A program made the position numbers and the translations under genes. A stretch of DNA of 64,000 nucleotides from Bacteroidales bacterium. Its GTDB lineage: Bacteria > Bacteroidota > Bacteroidia > Bacteroidales > Lentimicrobiaceae. Positions 34,474-43,209 of the stretch are shown in pieces; position 1 is the first letter of the stretch, and each line of letters begins with the position of its first letter. The DNA lies in assembly GCA_024636955.1 (NCBI GenBank), contig JAGXGB010000048.1:124001-188000 (forward strand). The letters are read 5' to 3'. The notes beneath the pieces are model-generated. The model searched no databases, was not told the DNA's origin, and saw nothing but the letters and a program-made list of their open reading frames with translations.

Positions 34474-37161
34474 ATGGTACGAATACTCCTGACAATCATC
34501 TTCTTACTGGCATTTCTTGCGCGTTTATCTGCCCAAACTATATTTGAACAGAGCGACACATCAAGATATGTGTTTTCTTATGTACCCTATGAGCGAAGTA
34601 CAAATAATAAGGTAATCAATCAATTGGCACTTGCTCACCTTAAGGTGCCTGAAAAAACATCATTTACATACTCATTCAGGCACAGGCTAAGCATCAACTT
34701 CAGGAATAGCGACTCACTTTTCATAATGCTTGATGTTAAGTCACTAAACGTAACCGGCGATAAGCTAATAAAGGATTTTGATATTCAGAAGCTTCTCAGG
34801 CCTTCACGTTACGATATTTCCATCAACATTGAAGACCCCCTTTCGGGCAACGTATTTAATGAATCAAGGAATGTAATAATGGACAATGGCATTGTGCAGG
34901 TTACATCAATCCCTGATTCTGTGTGGAAGGAAGGCATTAAAGTTGAACTCCGTATCAACAGTGTTAGCTTCACAGAGGAAGATTACAGGAGAATAGAGCT
35001 GGAACTGACCGCTATCAGGGATTATTATGCATCGGCAGCATTAGGTGATACCCTTTTAAAAAACATACAGAAAGCGAGGAGAAATACTACTGATTTCAGC
35101 AATGCCATAAAATTATATGTCACTTCTGTTAAAGGATTGTATCTTCTAAAACAATCAATTGAACAGTCATCAGAAATTGTACCGGGTCGTGATCCTTTAA
35201 ATGTAGCCTCACGTAATAAATTGATCCACTACAATTTTGAAGAATACATTAGTCATTTAACAACATCGCGCCAACCTCACTTTACGGGTAATGTGTATAA
35301 AGAATTTGCCGGTGCGTATGTTCAAAGTTTAAAGGAAGCCAATAAACTATCTCAAAAGGTAGATTACTACAGCAGTCCATTCTTCTATAAGCTATACAGC
35401 AATTCAATAACTTCTTCACAATTATTAAGGGCTGAGAAAAAATTCCTTACCGAAGTTAAACGCCGGGGTGTAGGAAATTTTAATGCAACCCGACTCATGA
35501 ATGAAATAATGCACAAGTATATATCTGAAAGTGAAGTATTATTAGCTGAGGACAGATATGTGGAGGCTGTTGACCTATTATCAGGCGCTGAAAAGCTTAA
35601 AAACCTGTCTCCTTATGATCAGGTATCAGGTGAAGTGGAAGATGCATTAGCATATGCCAGGAAGGGATTGATATACTCGTATACCGAAATCATGCAAAAG
35701 GCGCTTGATAAGAACCTCGTTACTTTGGCAGAGAAGTATTTAACCGAAGTTGAGAATTATATTGCCCGCTATGGAGTGACTAACACTGAAACTGGTCTTT
35801 TCAGGGAAATATATATCAGAATGGCTGATATTCATGCCCAAATTGGAAGGAATGCTTTTAATAAGGATGACTTTCATTCATCTCTTGCCGAATACTCTAA
35901 AGCACTTGAGCTACTTAGCGGATTGGAAAATGGTATCAAGCTTAAGATAAATGATGGCATCCTTATGAATGTAAGGTCTATTTACAACCATTCTATCAAT
36001 GAAGTTGACATACTACTTCATGAGAATAAATATGAGGAGGCTGAAGTGGTTCTTCAGAAAGCAGAGCAGTTTGCACTTGAGTACCCTGAATTCTATCCTG
36101 ACAAATATCACGTTTTCACGCTTCAATACAGAATAGCCGCACTGAGGTACAATTCAATTCTCACTGATTTGCAACTCATAGAACATCAGAATGTTACAGA
36201 TCAAATGGTATATAGTCTGATCGAGGCAAATGATCTGCGCAAGAAATACGATCTTCCTGATAATGAGCAACTCGAGCAACTGAAATATACCATCGGGATC
36301 AGGCACCTAAATGATCTGTTCACAAAAGGCAGATTGAAACATTGGGCATCAGAACCTGACAGTGCATTACTACTTGCCGGCCAAGCCAATGCTATTGCTA
36401 CAAGGCTAAACTTAGGCTATGTTGAGGATATTAAAAGACAGTATGCAGGGTTAATGGAGCAAGCTGGTGAAACATACTGTAAAGAAGCCAAAAAGGAATT
36501 TTATTCAATGCTTGAGGAAGCTAATCGACTATTTATAATGAAGAAGTTTAGTGATGCACTCAATATAACAAACCAGGCACGTGAACTTGTTTATTTAAAA
36601 TCATCCTGTGGTTTAACTACAATGCCCATCAATAAACTACTGTTAAAATACGAGAATCATATTAAGTGGCACGAATTGGTAACTCAGGCATTAGTTCTTA
36701 TTGATAAAAATGAGTTTCAGCAATCAATCCACCTTATTCAAAAAGCTGAATCTATATATACGTATTACAAGCTCGACACTTCAGGCATTGCAAACATTGG
36801 GTACTTTGACCTTGCGATGGAATCAAATAATACTGAATTGCTAAAGCATGCTATTGGGAATCAAATAAGTAGAAGTAAATTTAGTGAGGCTTTTCAACTT
36901 CTTGAACGCCTCCGGATAGTAGGGTACCCCGCTGAAAAATGCTCTCACCTTCAGGAAACATTAGCAAGGAATTTGGCATTGCAAGATAAAGCAGGTAATA
37001 ATGATCTTAATGTGAATGGTAAACTTCAATCATATACAAATGGCAACAAATGGTATACAAGATTTGATGTCGTATACAGATATTATACCCGATCAGAAGA
37101 TAACTCCATGATAAACAGGTCAATTAAGAGTATTTCAGATGAGCTGAAAAATTTATTTTAG
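34474..37161 (+). CDS. Large secreted helical-repeat protein of unknown function
   Basis: This 895-residue protein starts at the ATG at 34474 and has a clear signal peptide (MVRILLTIIFLLAFLARLSAQ). The first 180 residues are beta-rich. From about 200 to 880 it is almost entirely helical with TPR/SEL-like periodicity (YVEAVDLLSGAEKL, FHSSLAEYSKALELL, YEEAEVVLQKAEQFA, FQQSIHLIQKAESIY). It has no enzymatic motif and no sorting domain, so a periplasmic scaffold is likely. It follows the PorE-like gene by 64 bp and may work with it at the envelope. I do not recognise the family. Confidence 0.6.
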   Translation: MVRILLTIIFLLAFLARLSAQTIFEQSDTSRYVFSYVPYERSTNNKVINQLALAHLKVPEKTSFTYSFRHRLSINFRNSDSLFIMLDVKSLNVTGDKLIKDFDIQKLLRPSRYDISINIEDPLSGNVFNESRNVIMDNGIVQVTSIPDSVWKEGIKVELRINSVSFTEEDYRRIELELTAIRDYYASAALGDTLLKNIQKARRNTTDFSNAIKLYVTSVKGLYLLKQSIEQSSEIVPGRDPLNVASRNKLIHYNFEEYISHLTTSRQPHFTGNVYKEFAGAYVQSLKEANKLSQKVDYYSSPFFYKLYSNSITSSQLLRAEKKFLTEVKRRGVGNFNATRLMNEIMHKYISESEVLLAEDRYVEAVDLLSGAEKLKNLSPYDQVSGEVEDALAYARKGLIYSYTEIMQKALDKNLVTLAEKYLTEVENYIARYGVTNTETGLFREIYIRMADIHAQIGRNAFNKDDFHSSLAEYSKALELLSGLENGIKLKINDGILMNVRSIYNHSINEVDILLHENKYEEAEVVLQKAEQFALEYPEFYPDKYHVFTLQYRIAALRYNSILTDLQLIEHQNVTDQMVYSLIEANDLRKKYDLPDNEQLEQLKYTIGIRHLNDLFTKGRLKHWASEPDSALLLAGQANAIATRLNLGYVEDIKRQYAGLMEQAGETYCKEAKKEFYSMLEEANRLFIMKKFSDALNITNQARELVYLKSSCGLTTMPINKLLLKYENHIKWHELVTQALVLIDKNEFQQSIHLIQKAESIYTYYKLDTSGIANIGYFDLAMESNNTELLKHAIGNQISRSKFSEAFQLLERLRIVGYPAEKCSHLQETLARNLALQDKAGNNDLNVNGKLQSYTNGNKWYTRFDVVYRYYTRSEDNSMINRSIKSISDELKNLF

Positions 37162-37204
37162 CTAAACGTCTCAACTATTTCCATCAATATACACCCCGAG
37201 TTGT

Positions 37205-37212
37205 TATATTTG
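37205..37212 (+). promoter_or_regulatory. -7 promoter element of pepE
   Basis: TATATTTG matches TAnnTTTG and lies 41 bp before the ATG. Confidence 0.45.
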
Positions 37213-37253
37213 CGTAAGAAAAAACCCATTGTTTAACTTACGAAAATATAATT

Positions 37254-37979
37254 ATGGATCTGTTATTAATCAGCAATTCAACAAATCCCGGTGAAGATTA
37301 CCTGGGATGGCCTCAACAGGAAATTAAGGATTATCTTGATAAGAGAAATATAAAGCGTGTGCTTTTCATTCCCTTTGCCGGTGTTACTTTTAGTTACGAC
37401 ACTTATGAGGAAAAGGTAAACAAAGTATTCAGCAGTTTGGGTTTTGAAATATATTCAGTACACAATCAGCCCGATCCTTTGAAAGCAGTTGAAGAAGCTG
37501 AAGCAATTGCAGTAGGAGGGGGGAATACTTTCCACCTCGTAAGGGAAATGCAGAAGCTTGGACTTATGGATGCAATCCGTGAAAAGGTAAAAAGCGGAAC
37601 ACCATACATGGGATGGAGCGCCGGATCAAATGTTGCTTGTCCCACTTTACGCACAACCAATGATATGCCCATTGTTGAGCCTGAAAGTTTCAATTGCATG
37701 GGTCTGATTCCTTTTCAGATAAATCCTCATTACCTTGATGCCCATCCAACAAATCATGGTGGCGAAACAAGAGAACAAAGAATAGAAGAGTTTTTGGTTG
37801 CCAATCCAAATATGTACGTTGCCGGACTAAGAGAAGCAACCTTGTTACTATTAGAAAATGGAAAACTATCGTTAAGAGGCAGGCATCCTATGAGAGTTTT
37901 TAAGAATGGAAAGCAGCCACTTGAACTGGAACCAGGATCAGATCTGCAGTTTCTGTTACAATTAGAATCAATTGCTTAA
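37254..37979 (+). CDS. pepE: Dipeptidase E (peptidase family S51)
   Basis: The enzyme hydrolyses Asp-X dipeptides in the cytoplasm. The class I glutamine-amidotransferase-like fold is evident: AVGGGNTFHL (about 87-96), the nucleophile elbow GWSAGSN with Ser122, and the histidine-containing FQINPHYLDAHP around 155-166. The length of 241 is normal. The stop codon lies in the first unit of a perfect-register 22-bp repeat array. Confidence 0.93.
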   Translation: MDLLLISNSTNPGEDYLGWPQQEIKDYLDKRNIKRVLFIPFAGVTFSYDTYEEKVNKVFSSLGFEIYSVHNQPDPLKAVEEAEAIAVGGGNTFHLVREMQKLGLMDAIREKVKSGTPYMGWSAGSNVACPTLRTTNDMPIVEPESFNCMGLIPFQINPHYLDAHPTNHGGETREQRIEEFLVANPNMYVAGLREATLLLLENGKLSLRGRHPMRVFKNGKQPLELEPGSDLQFLLQLESIA

Positions 37980-38062
37980 ATGACCGAATGCAAATGTTTA
38001 AGTGACTGAAAGACATAGTTTAAGTGACTGAATGTGATAGTTTAAGTGACTGAATGTCATAG
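37975..38062. repeat. 22-bp direct repeat over the pepE stop, four copies
   Basis: Units start at 37975, 37997, 38019 and 38041 in exact 22-bp register. The first contains the pepE TAA. The others read TTTAAGTGACTGAATG with only one or two changes. Each later unit contains TAA, TGA and TGA in the three forward frames, so it stops translation in any frame. Confidence 0.9.
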
Positions 38063-38157
38063 TTGTTAGGTTTTAACTAATTAGTATAATGATGTTTAAG
38101 AAATCAACCACATATATCTGTAAAACTCATTTAAATTAACATAAAAACTTATCAATT

Positions 38158-38736
38158 ATGACATTCGATTTACCTCCTTTGCCATTCGCACCCGATGCGC
38201 TTGAGCCGGTTATCAGCGCCAACACTTTAAGCTTTCATCATGGTAAGCATCATCAGGCTTACGTGAATAATCTCAACAACCTGATAAAGGGTACTAAGTT
38301 TGAGAATAACTATGATCTTGAGCAGATCATTATGGAGTCAGATGGTGGATTATTTAACAATGCTGCCCAGGTATGGAACCATACATTTTATTGGGAATCA
38401 TTGGGAAAAGAATCCCGAGGACCTCAAGGCAAGTTACTTCAAGCCATAGAGAAAGACTTTGAATCATTTGACAAGTTCAAAGAGCAATTCTCTGATGCCG
38501 CAGCTAAACTGTTTGGATCAGGCTGGGCATGGCTGGTTAGTGATACTTCAGGGAATTTAAAGATCGTTCAAACATCAAACGCTGCCAATCCACTTACCGA
38601 TGGATTTAAGCCTTTACTTACATGTGATGTTTGGGAGCATGCATACTATCTCGATTATCAAAACAGGAGACCTGATTATGTCAAAAGTTTCTGGGATATT
38701 GTTAATTGGGAAAATGTAGCTGCCCGGTTTCAATAA
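38158..38736 (+). CDS. sodB: Superoxide dismutase (Fe/Mn family)
   Basis: The enzyme converts superoxide to hydrogen peroxide and oxygen in the cytoplasm. Metal ligands sit in the usual places: [16 protein letters not shown] (first His, near residue 27), NHTFYWESL (second), and [19 protein letters not shown] (Asp and His). [11 protein letters not shown] and GSGWAWLV are typical of the iron or cambialistic type. The length of 192 is full. Its presence suggests occasional oxygen exposure of an otherwise anaerobic metabolism. Confidence 0.96.
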   Translation: MTFDLPPLPFAPDALEPVISANTLSFHHGKHHQAYVNNLNNLIKGTKFENNYDLEQIIMESDGGLFNNAAQVWNHTFYWESLGKESRGPQGKLLQAIEKDFESFDKFKEQFSDAAAKLFGSGWAWLVSDTSGNLKIVQTSNAANPLTDGFKPLLTCDVWEHAYYLDYQNRRPDYVKSFWDIVNWENVAARFQ

Positions 38737-38776
38737 TCACTAATAAGTTTCTGCTCATAAAATTTCGCAAAGTCTG

Positions 38777-38890
38777 ATACTTCAAGGTATACGAAAACTG
38801 AATAGAATTTACTACTTGTAGTTACAAGGCTGAACAGTTTTTACTCCTCAAATGTAAACAGAGCCTGCCAGTTTATACCCCTAAAGTATA
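38777..38890. repeat. Degenerate 30-34-bp repeats with small variable stems
   Basis: In the 293-bp gap after sodB, four spaced units each hold a tiny inverted repeat: ATAC/GTAT (38777), ACTAC/GTAGT (38811), TTAC/GTAA (38841) and TATAC/GTATA (38874). The stem sequence differs from unit to unit but pairing is kept. Confidence 0.5.
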
Positions 38891-38981
38891 CAGAGCTTAT
38901 TTATTATCATAGCTGAATTGTGGGTTTTGAATTTTTTTTTTAAACTTGCGTTAAAACGGTGATTATGTGGATGGCAATATG

Positions 38982-38989
38982 TATATTTG
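38982..38989 (+). promoter_or_regulatory. -7 promoter element of the first Omp28-like gene
   Basis: TATATTTG matches TAnnTTTG, 40 bp before the ATG at 39030. Confidence 0.45.
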
Positions 38990-39029
38990 GCACATAATGT
39001 ATCCACATATCTTACCCTAAAAAACGCTT

Positions 39030-40811
39030 ATGAAAAAAAGAATTCTACTCTCATTCTTCGTATTGGCAGGTTTTTACCTCCAGGCTCAGCAGGTTTTAAA
39101 TGAACAATTCAGTGGTTCATTTCCACCCACCGGTTGGTCAATTGATGCACATTCTGCAAACTGGAGTGCTGAGCAATCTGCTACTGCCGGTGGAACTGCT
39201 CCTGAAGCTGTTATGTCGTGGTCGCCTGAATTCAACGGCGCTACCCGATTGATATCACCGGCTCTTGATCTATCAGGTGAAACTACCTTGCTACTTCAAT
39301 TCAAGCACTTTATTGATCATTATGGAGGATCATACCAAATTGGTGTTGCAACTCGGTCAAATGGTGGTGCATGGACCAACGCATGGACTCAAACTGTTAC
39401 AACAAGCATTAGTGCAAAAACTGTAATGGTTCCTATAATTGATGCTAATGTTAATAGCTCATCATTCCAGTTTTGCATCTTCTTCTCTGGAAATAGCTAT
39501 AACATTAATTCATGGTCAATTGATGATATTGTTCTAAGCATTCCGTCAGAACTTGATGGTGCTGTAATCGCATTGGATGTTCCTACTTATTTTATCGGAT
39601 CAACTGATGTAAAAGGAACTATAGCCAACTTTGGTACAACTCCTATTGTATCTTTCAACTTGAACTGGCAACTTAACGATGGTGAAATCCACAATGATAT
39701 TATCGTAGGCCAAAACCTTACACTAGGTCAAACCTATAATTTTACTGCTGAAGATCAAGTTACCCCTGAACCAGGTGTTCATACACTAAAAGTATGGGTG
39801 TCAACTGTTAACGGAATCACCACTCCTGATGATGTCCCCGCAAACGACAGTATGTCAAAAGAGCTGAGGATACCCACTCAAACAGTACCTCGTGTACCTA
39901 TGTTTGAGGAATTTACCAGCTCAACCTGCTCTCCATGTGCTACTTTTAATAATTCAACCTTTAATCCATTTTTAGCTCAAAATGGTGAAGACATCGTACT
40001 AGTTAAATACCAAATGAACTGGCCAGCTCCGGGTGACGACTATTACACTGCTGAAGGTGGTGTAAGACGTGATTATTATGGCGTTAATGCTGTACCAATG
40101 CTATACGTTGATGGTAAGAATGCTGCCACTACAACCGCTGGAGTAAATGCTGCCTTTAATAATTCACTCATCAAACCGGCATTTGTTGAAATCTCCGGTT
40201 ATTATTCTATAGATGGTGATATTCTTGATATCAGAGGTCAATTCGTAAGCTATACTGATCTTGCTAATGCTACTTTACACATAGTTGTTTTCGAAGGACT
40301 GACAACGCAGAATGTGGGTAACAATGGAGAGACTCAGTTTCATCACGTTATGATGAGAGTTTTACCCAATGGCAATGGAACTAATCTTGAAGCTGTTCAA
40401 GCAGAAGTGCCATTTACCTTTGAGCAAAACGTTAACATGTCATCTACTTTCGTTGAAGAAATGAGCGACCTACAGGTTGCAATGTTCCTTCAGGATAATG
40501 TTACCAAAGAAATATTCCAGTCAGCTTATGCTGATTTAAGCGGGGTAAACGTGGTTAATAAATATTTGACCAAATTATCAGTATATCCCAATCCTGCAAG
40601 TGACATGATCAACATTACTATTCCTGAATCTTTAGGGAATAATGTAAAAATTGAAGTGGTAAATTCTACCGGTATTGTTGTTATGACAAAAGAAATGAGT
40701 ACCCAAAACGGATTACTCAAAATAGCCAATGTGTTCCCAAAAGGCCTTTACACTGTAAAAGTTATTGGACAATTGCATAACGCAACCGGAAAATTTATTA
40801 GCATACGATAG
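39030..40811 (+). CDS. T9SS-exported Omp28-like thioredoxin-fold protein A
   Basis: This 593-residue protein has a signal peptide (MKKRILLSFFVLAGFYLQAQ). An anchor-J/MAM-like jelly roll spans about 20-175 (FPPTGWSIDAHSANW to SWSIDDIVLSI), and a CARDB-like beta domain about 180-280. An Omp28-type thioredoxin-fold domain begins at FEEFTSSTCSPC, where the two cysteines form a CxxC active site near residues 300-303. The end is a type A sorting domain (VYPNPASDMINI to KGLYTVKV). It may act in surface disulfide chemistry or as an adhesin; only the domains are certain. A longer paralogue follows directly. Confidence 0.85.
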   Translation: MKKRILLSFFVLAGFYLQAQQVLNEQFSGSFPPTGWSIDAHSANWSAEQSATAGGTAPEAVMSWSPEFNGATRLISPALDLSGETTLLLQFKHFIDHYGGSYQIGVATRSNGGAWTNAWTQTVTTSISAKTVMVPIIDANVNSSSFQFCIFFSGNSYNINSWSIDDIVLSIPSELDGAVIALDVPTYFIGSTDVKGTIANFGTTPIVSFNLNWQLNDGEIHNDIIVGQNLTLGQTYNFTAEDQVTPEPGVHTLKVWVSTVNGITTPDDVPANDSMSKELRIPTQTVPRVPMFEEFTSSTCSPCATFNNSTFNPFLAQNGEDIVLVKYQMNWPAPGDDYYTAEGGVRRDYYGVNAVPMLYVDGKNAATTTAGVNAAFNNSLIKPAFVEISGYYSIDGDILDIRGQFVSYTDLANATLHIVVFEGLTTQNVGNNGETQFHHVMMRVLPNGNGTNLEAVQAEVPFTFEQNVNMSSTFVEEMSDLQVAMFLQDNVTKEIFQSAYADLSGVNVVNKYLTKLSVYPNPASDMINITIPESLGNNVKIEVVNSTGIVVMTKEMSTQNGLLKIANVFPKGLYTVKVIGQLHNATGKFISIR

Positions 40812-40812
40812 T

Positions 40813-40864
40813 AAATAAGTGGGTATATAATCATAAATATACATACATTTATACCCACTTATTT
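40813..40864. terminator. inverted repeat between the Omp28-like paralogues
   Basis: Perfect 15-nt arms (AAATAAGTGGGTATA and its complement) are separated by a 22-nt loop, directly after the first paralogue's stop. It is a candidate terminator or transcript-end stem. Confidence 0.6.
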
Positions 40865-40903
40865 AACACCCTTAACATAGTTATAATTAACAATCAGCAA
40901 AAG

Positions 40904-43024
40904 ATGAAAAAACTTTTACTCATTATTTTCGGAGCATTTCTTATAAGTGGTGCACAGGCTCAAGTGTTGTTTGAAGAAACATTCAGTGCAGGTGCCATAC
41001 CTGTGCCGGGATGGCTTATAATGGGCAATTCAGAGAATTTCTCTAATCCAGCAACCGCAATAGCAGGTGGTACTGCTCCTGAACTTGTATTTGATAATGA
41101 TCCTCCATTCCCAAACACTACCATGCGTATTATCTCTCCTCAGATCAATACAACAGGTAGCACACAGCTAATTATCAGGTTCAAACATATGTTTGAGCAT
41201 GTATCGGGCAATACAACTGCTTTTACTATCAAATTAGAAACACGTTCAGGCAGTAGTGGTACATGGAACACTGTATGGACCTCGAGTCCTACTGCCAATA
41301 TCGATGCTCAGGGTGTGAATGTGTTGGTAAACAATGCTAACGTGGGCACTGCAAACTTTCAGCTAAGTTTTGCAATTACCGGCACCAGCTCAATTATGAA
41401 GAACTGGTTTATTGATGATGTTATAGTGTTGAAACCATTAGCGCTCGATGGCGCCATTTCATCAGTCGACCTTCCTTCATTATTCACCGGCATACAACCT
41501 ATCGAAGGAGAATTCAGTAATTTAGGTACTACAGCAGTGAATTCTATTGATGTCAGCTGGAGAGTAGATGATGGTGATATTCACACTACCAGCTACACCG
41601 GACTTAATGTTCCACTTGGCGGTTCTGCTCCTTATCTATCAGCTGATTCGCTTGATCTTACTGAAGGTGATTATGATTTGTATGTTTGGGTGTCAAATGT
41701 AAACGGAGTGTCAGTTGATGATGATCCATCAAATGACACACTAGTGCGGGAGTTGTCAATTCCTGACAGGATAATCTACTACATACCGTTCTTTGAAGAG
41801 TTTACAAGTTCAACATGTGCGCCATGTGCATCCTTTAATAACGGTGTATTTAATCCTTTCCTCGCTCAGCATGGTGACGATGATCTCACACTTATTAAGT
41901 ATCAAATGAACTGGCCGGGTTCTGGTGACCCTTATTACACTGCTGAAGGTGGTGTGCGCCGCTCATATTATGGTGTTAATGCTGTTCCTGATCTATATGT
42001 TGATGGAAAGAAAGTTGCAACCAATGCTTCAGCTGTTAATGCTGCATATTCTGCAACCAGTGGAACAATGGGCTCAGTATATATTGGATCAACTCATGAA
42101 ATTCAGGGAAACAATGTGATAATTAATGCCAATATTGTACCCTATGCTAACTATAGTAATGTTAAAGTTCATATTTCTGTTATAGAAAAAATGACAACCC
42201 AGAATGTTGCTACAAACGGCGAAACCCAATTCCATCATGTAATGATGAAAATGGTCCCTAATGCCAGTGGTACTACAGCTAATCTTGTTAACGGTGAAGA
42301 ACTCTCATACCAGCATAATGTTAACATGACATCAACTAATGTTGAAGAAATGGATGACCTTATGGTTGCTATTTTCATTCAGGATGCAAATAAAAATATC
42401 CTTCAGTCAGGCTACTCACTTGAAGTTGGGGCTACTATTTCTTCCAGCATTCCTAACGAAGCAATCAATATACCAGTTGATCAGCCTATTGTTATCAATT
42501 TCTCACAACCTGTTCGTATGATTGGTGGTCAGGCAATTACAAACGCTAACGTAGCAAGTGTTATATCCTTTAAGGAAGGTGATGCTACTGGTGCTCCTGT
42601 AGGATTCGTTGCAACTATTAATGATGCAAAAACCCAAATCACTATTACTCCTCAGCCAAATTTGAAGTACTTACAGAGATATTATCTGAACGTATTACCG
42701 GTTGAGAATTACACATCTACCCCTACTTTAAGTTATGTTGTTAATTTCACTACTAAACTTAACGTTGGTGTGATTGAAACTCCTGTGGTAGAATTCTCAG
42801 TTTATCCAAATCCTGCTAACTCAATGTTGAATATCAGCAATGTTAGCAATATCAAAACAGTTGAGATTTACAGCATCGTAGGTAATCTTATCAGGTCAAT
42901 TGATCTGAATAACAACGTAGGCCAGCATACAATTAATATAAGCAATATGCCTGCCGGTGTTTATATCATGAAAGCAAAAGGTGTTCAAACCGAAAAGGCG
43001 GTAAGGTTTATCATTTCGAGGTAA
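40904..43024 (+). CDS. T9SS-exported Omp28-like thioredoxin-fold protein B
   Basis: This 706-residue paralogue of the preceding gene has the same signal peptide type and the same anchor-J, CARDB-like and Omp28 domains in order. FEEFTSSTCAPC holds the CxxC near residues 305-308, and the YYTAEGGVRR-YYGVNAVP block is almost identical between the two. It differs by an extra Ig-like (Big_5-type) domain at about 515-625 (IPVDQPIVINFSQPV) inserted before the sorting domain (VYPNPANSMLNI to AGVYIMKA). The pair arose by tandem duplication followed by domain gain or loss. Confidence 0.87.
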   Translation: MKKLLLIIFGAFLISGAQAQVLFEETFSAGAIPVPGWLIMGNSENFSNPATAIAGGTAPELVFDNDPPFPNTTMRIISPQINTTGSTQLIIRFKHMFEHVSGNTTAFTIKLETRSGSSGTWNTVWTSSPTANIDAQGVNVLVNNANVGTANFQLSFAITGTSSIMKNWFIDDVIVLKPLALDGAISSVDLPSLFTGIQPIEGEFSNLGTTAVNSIDVSWRVDDGDIHTTSYTGLNVPLGGSAPYLSADSLDLTEGDYDLYVWVSNVNGVSVDDDPSNDTLVRELSIPDRIIYYIPFFEEFTSSTCAPCASFNNGVFNPFLAQHGDDDLTLIKYQMNWPGSGDPYYTAEGGVRRSYYGVNAVPDLYVDGKKVATNASAVNAAYSATSGTMGSVYIGSTHEIQGNNVIINANIVPYANYSNVKVHISVIEKMTTQNVATNGETQFHHVMMKMVPNASGTTANLVNGEELSYQHNVNMTSTNVEEMDDLMVAIFIQDANKNILQSGYSLEVGATISSSIPNEAINIPVDQPIVINFSQPVRMIGGQAITNANVASVISFKEGDATGAPVGFVATINDAKTQITITPQPNLKYLQRYYLNVLPVENYTSTPTLSYVVNFTTKLNVGVIETPVVEFSVYPNPANSMLNISNVSNIKTVEIYSIVGNLIRSIDLNNNVGQHTINISNMPAGVYIMKAKGVQTEKAVRFIISR

Positions 43025-43059
43025 TATCAACCGTATTATAAATTAATTATTTGATTCGT

Positions 43060-43090
43060 AGAGACAGGGCACGCCCTGTCTCTATTTTTT
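43060..43090 (+). repeat. REP-like palindrome acting as a probable terminator
   Basis: AGAGACAGGGC-ac-GCCCTGTCTCT is a perfect 11-nt stem followed by ATTTTTT. It carries the same AGAGAC/GTCTCT edges as the element at 20691. A decayed relative lies near 43150-43194 (GACAGGGCAT to GCCGTGTCTCTAT). Confidence 0.75.
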
Positions 43091-43209
43091 ATTGTGATTT
43101 GATGATACCGAATGAACAAGGCACACCCCACATGAAGTGCATTCTTTGGCGACAGGGCATACCATAGAAACAGTGCAATGCCGTGTCTCTATATATTATG
43201 CATCAACAT

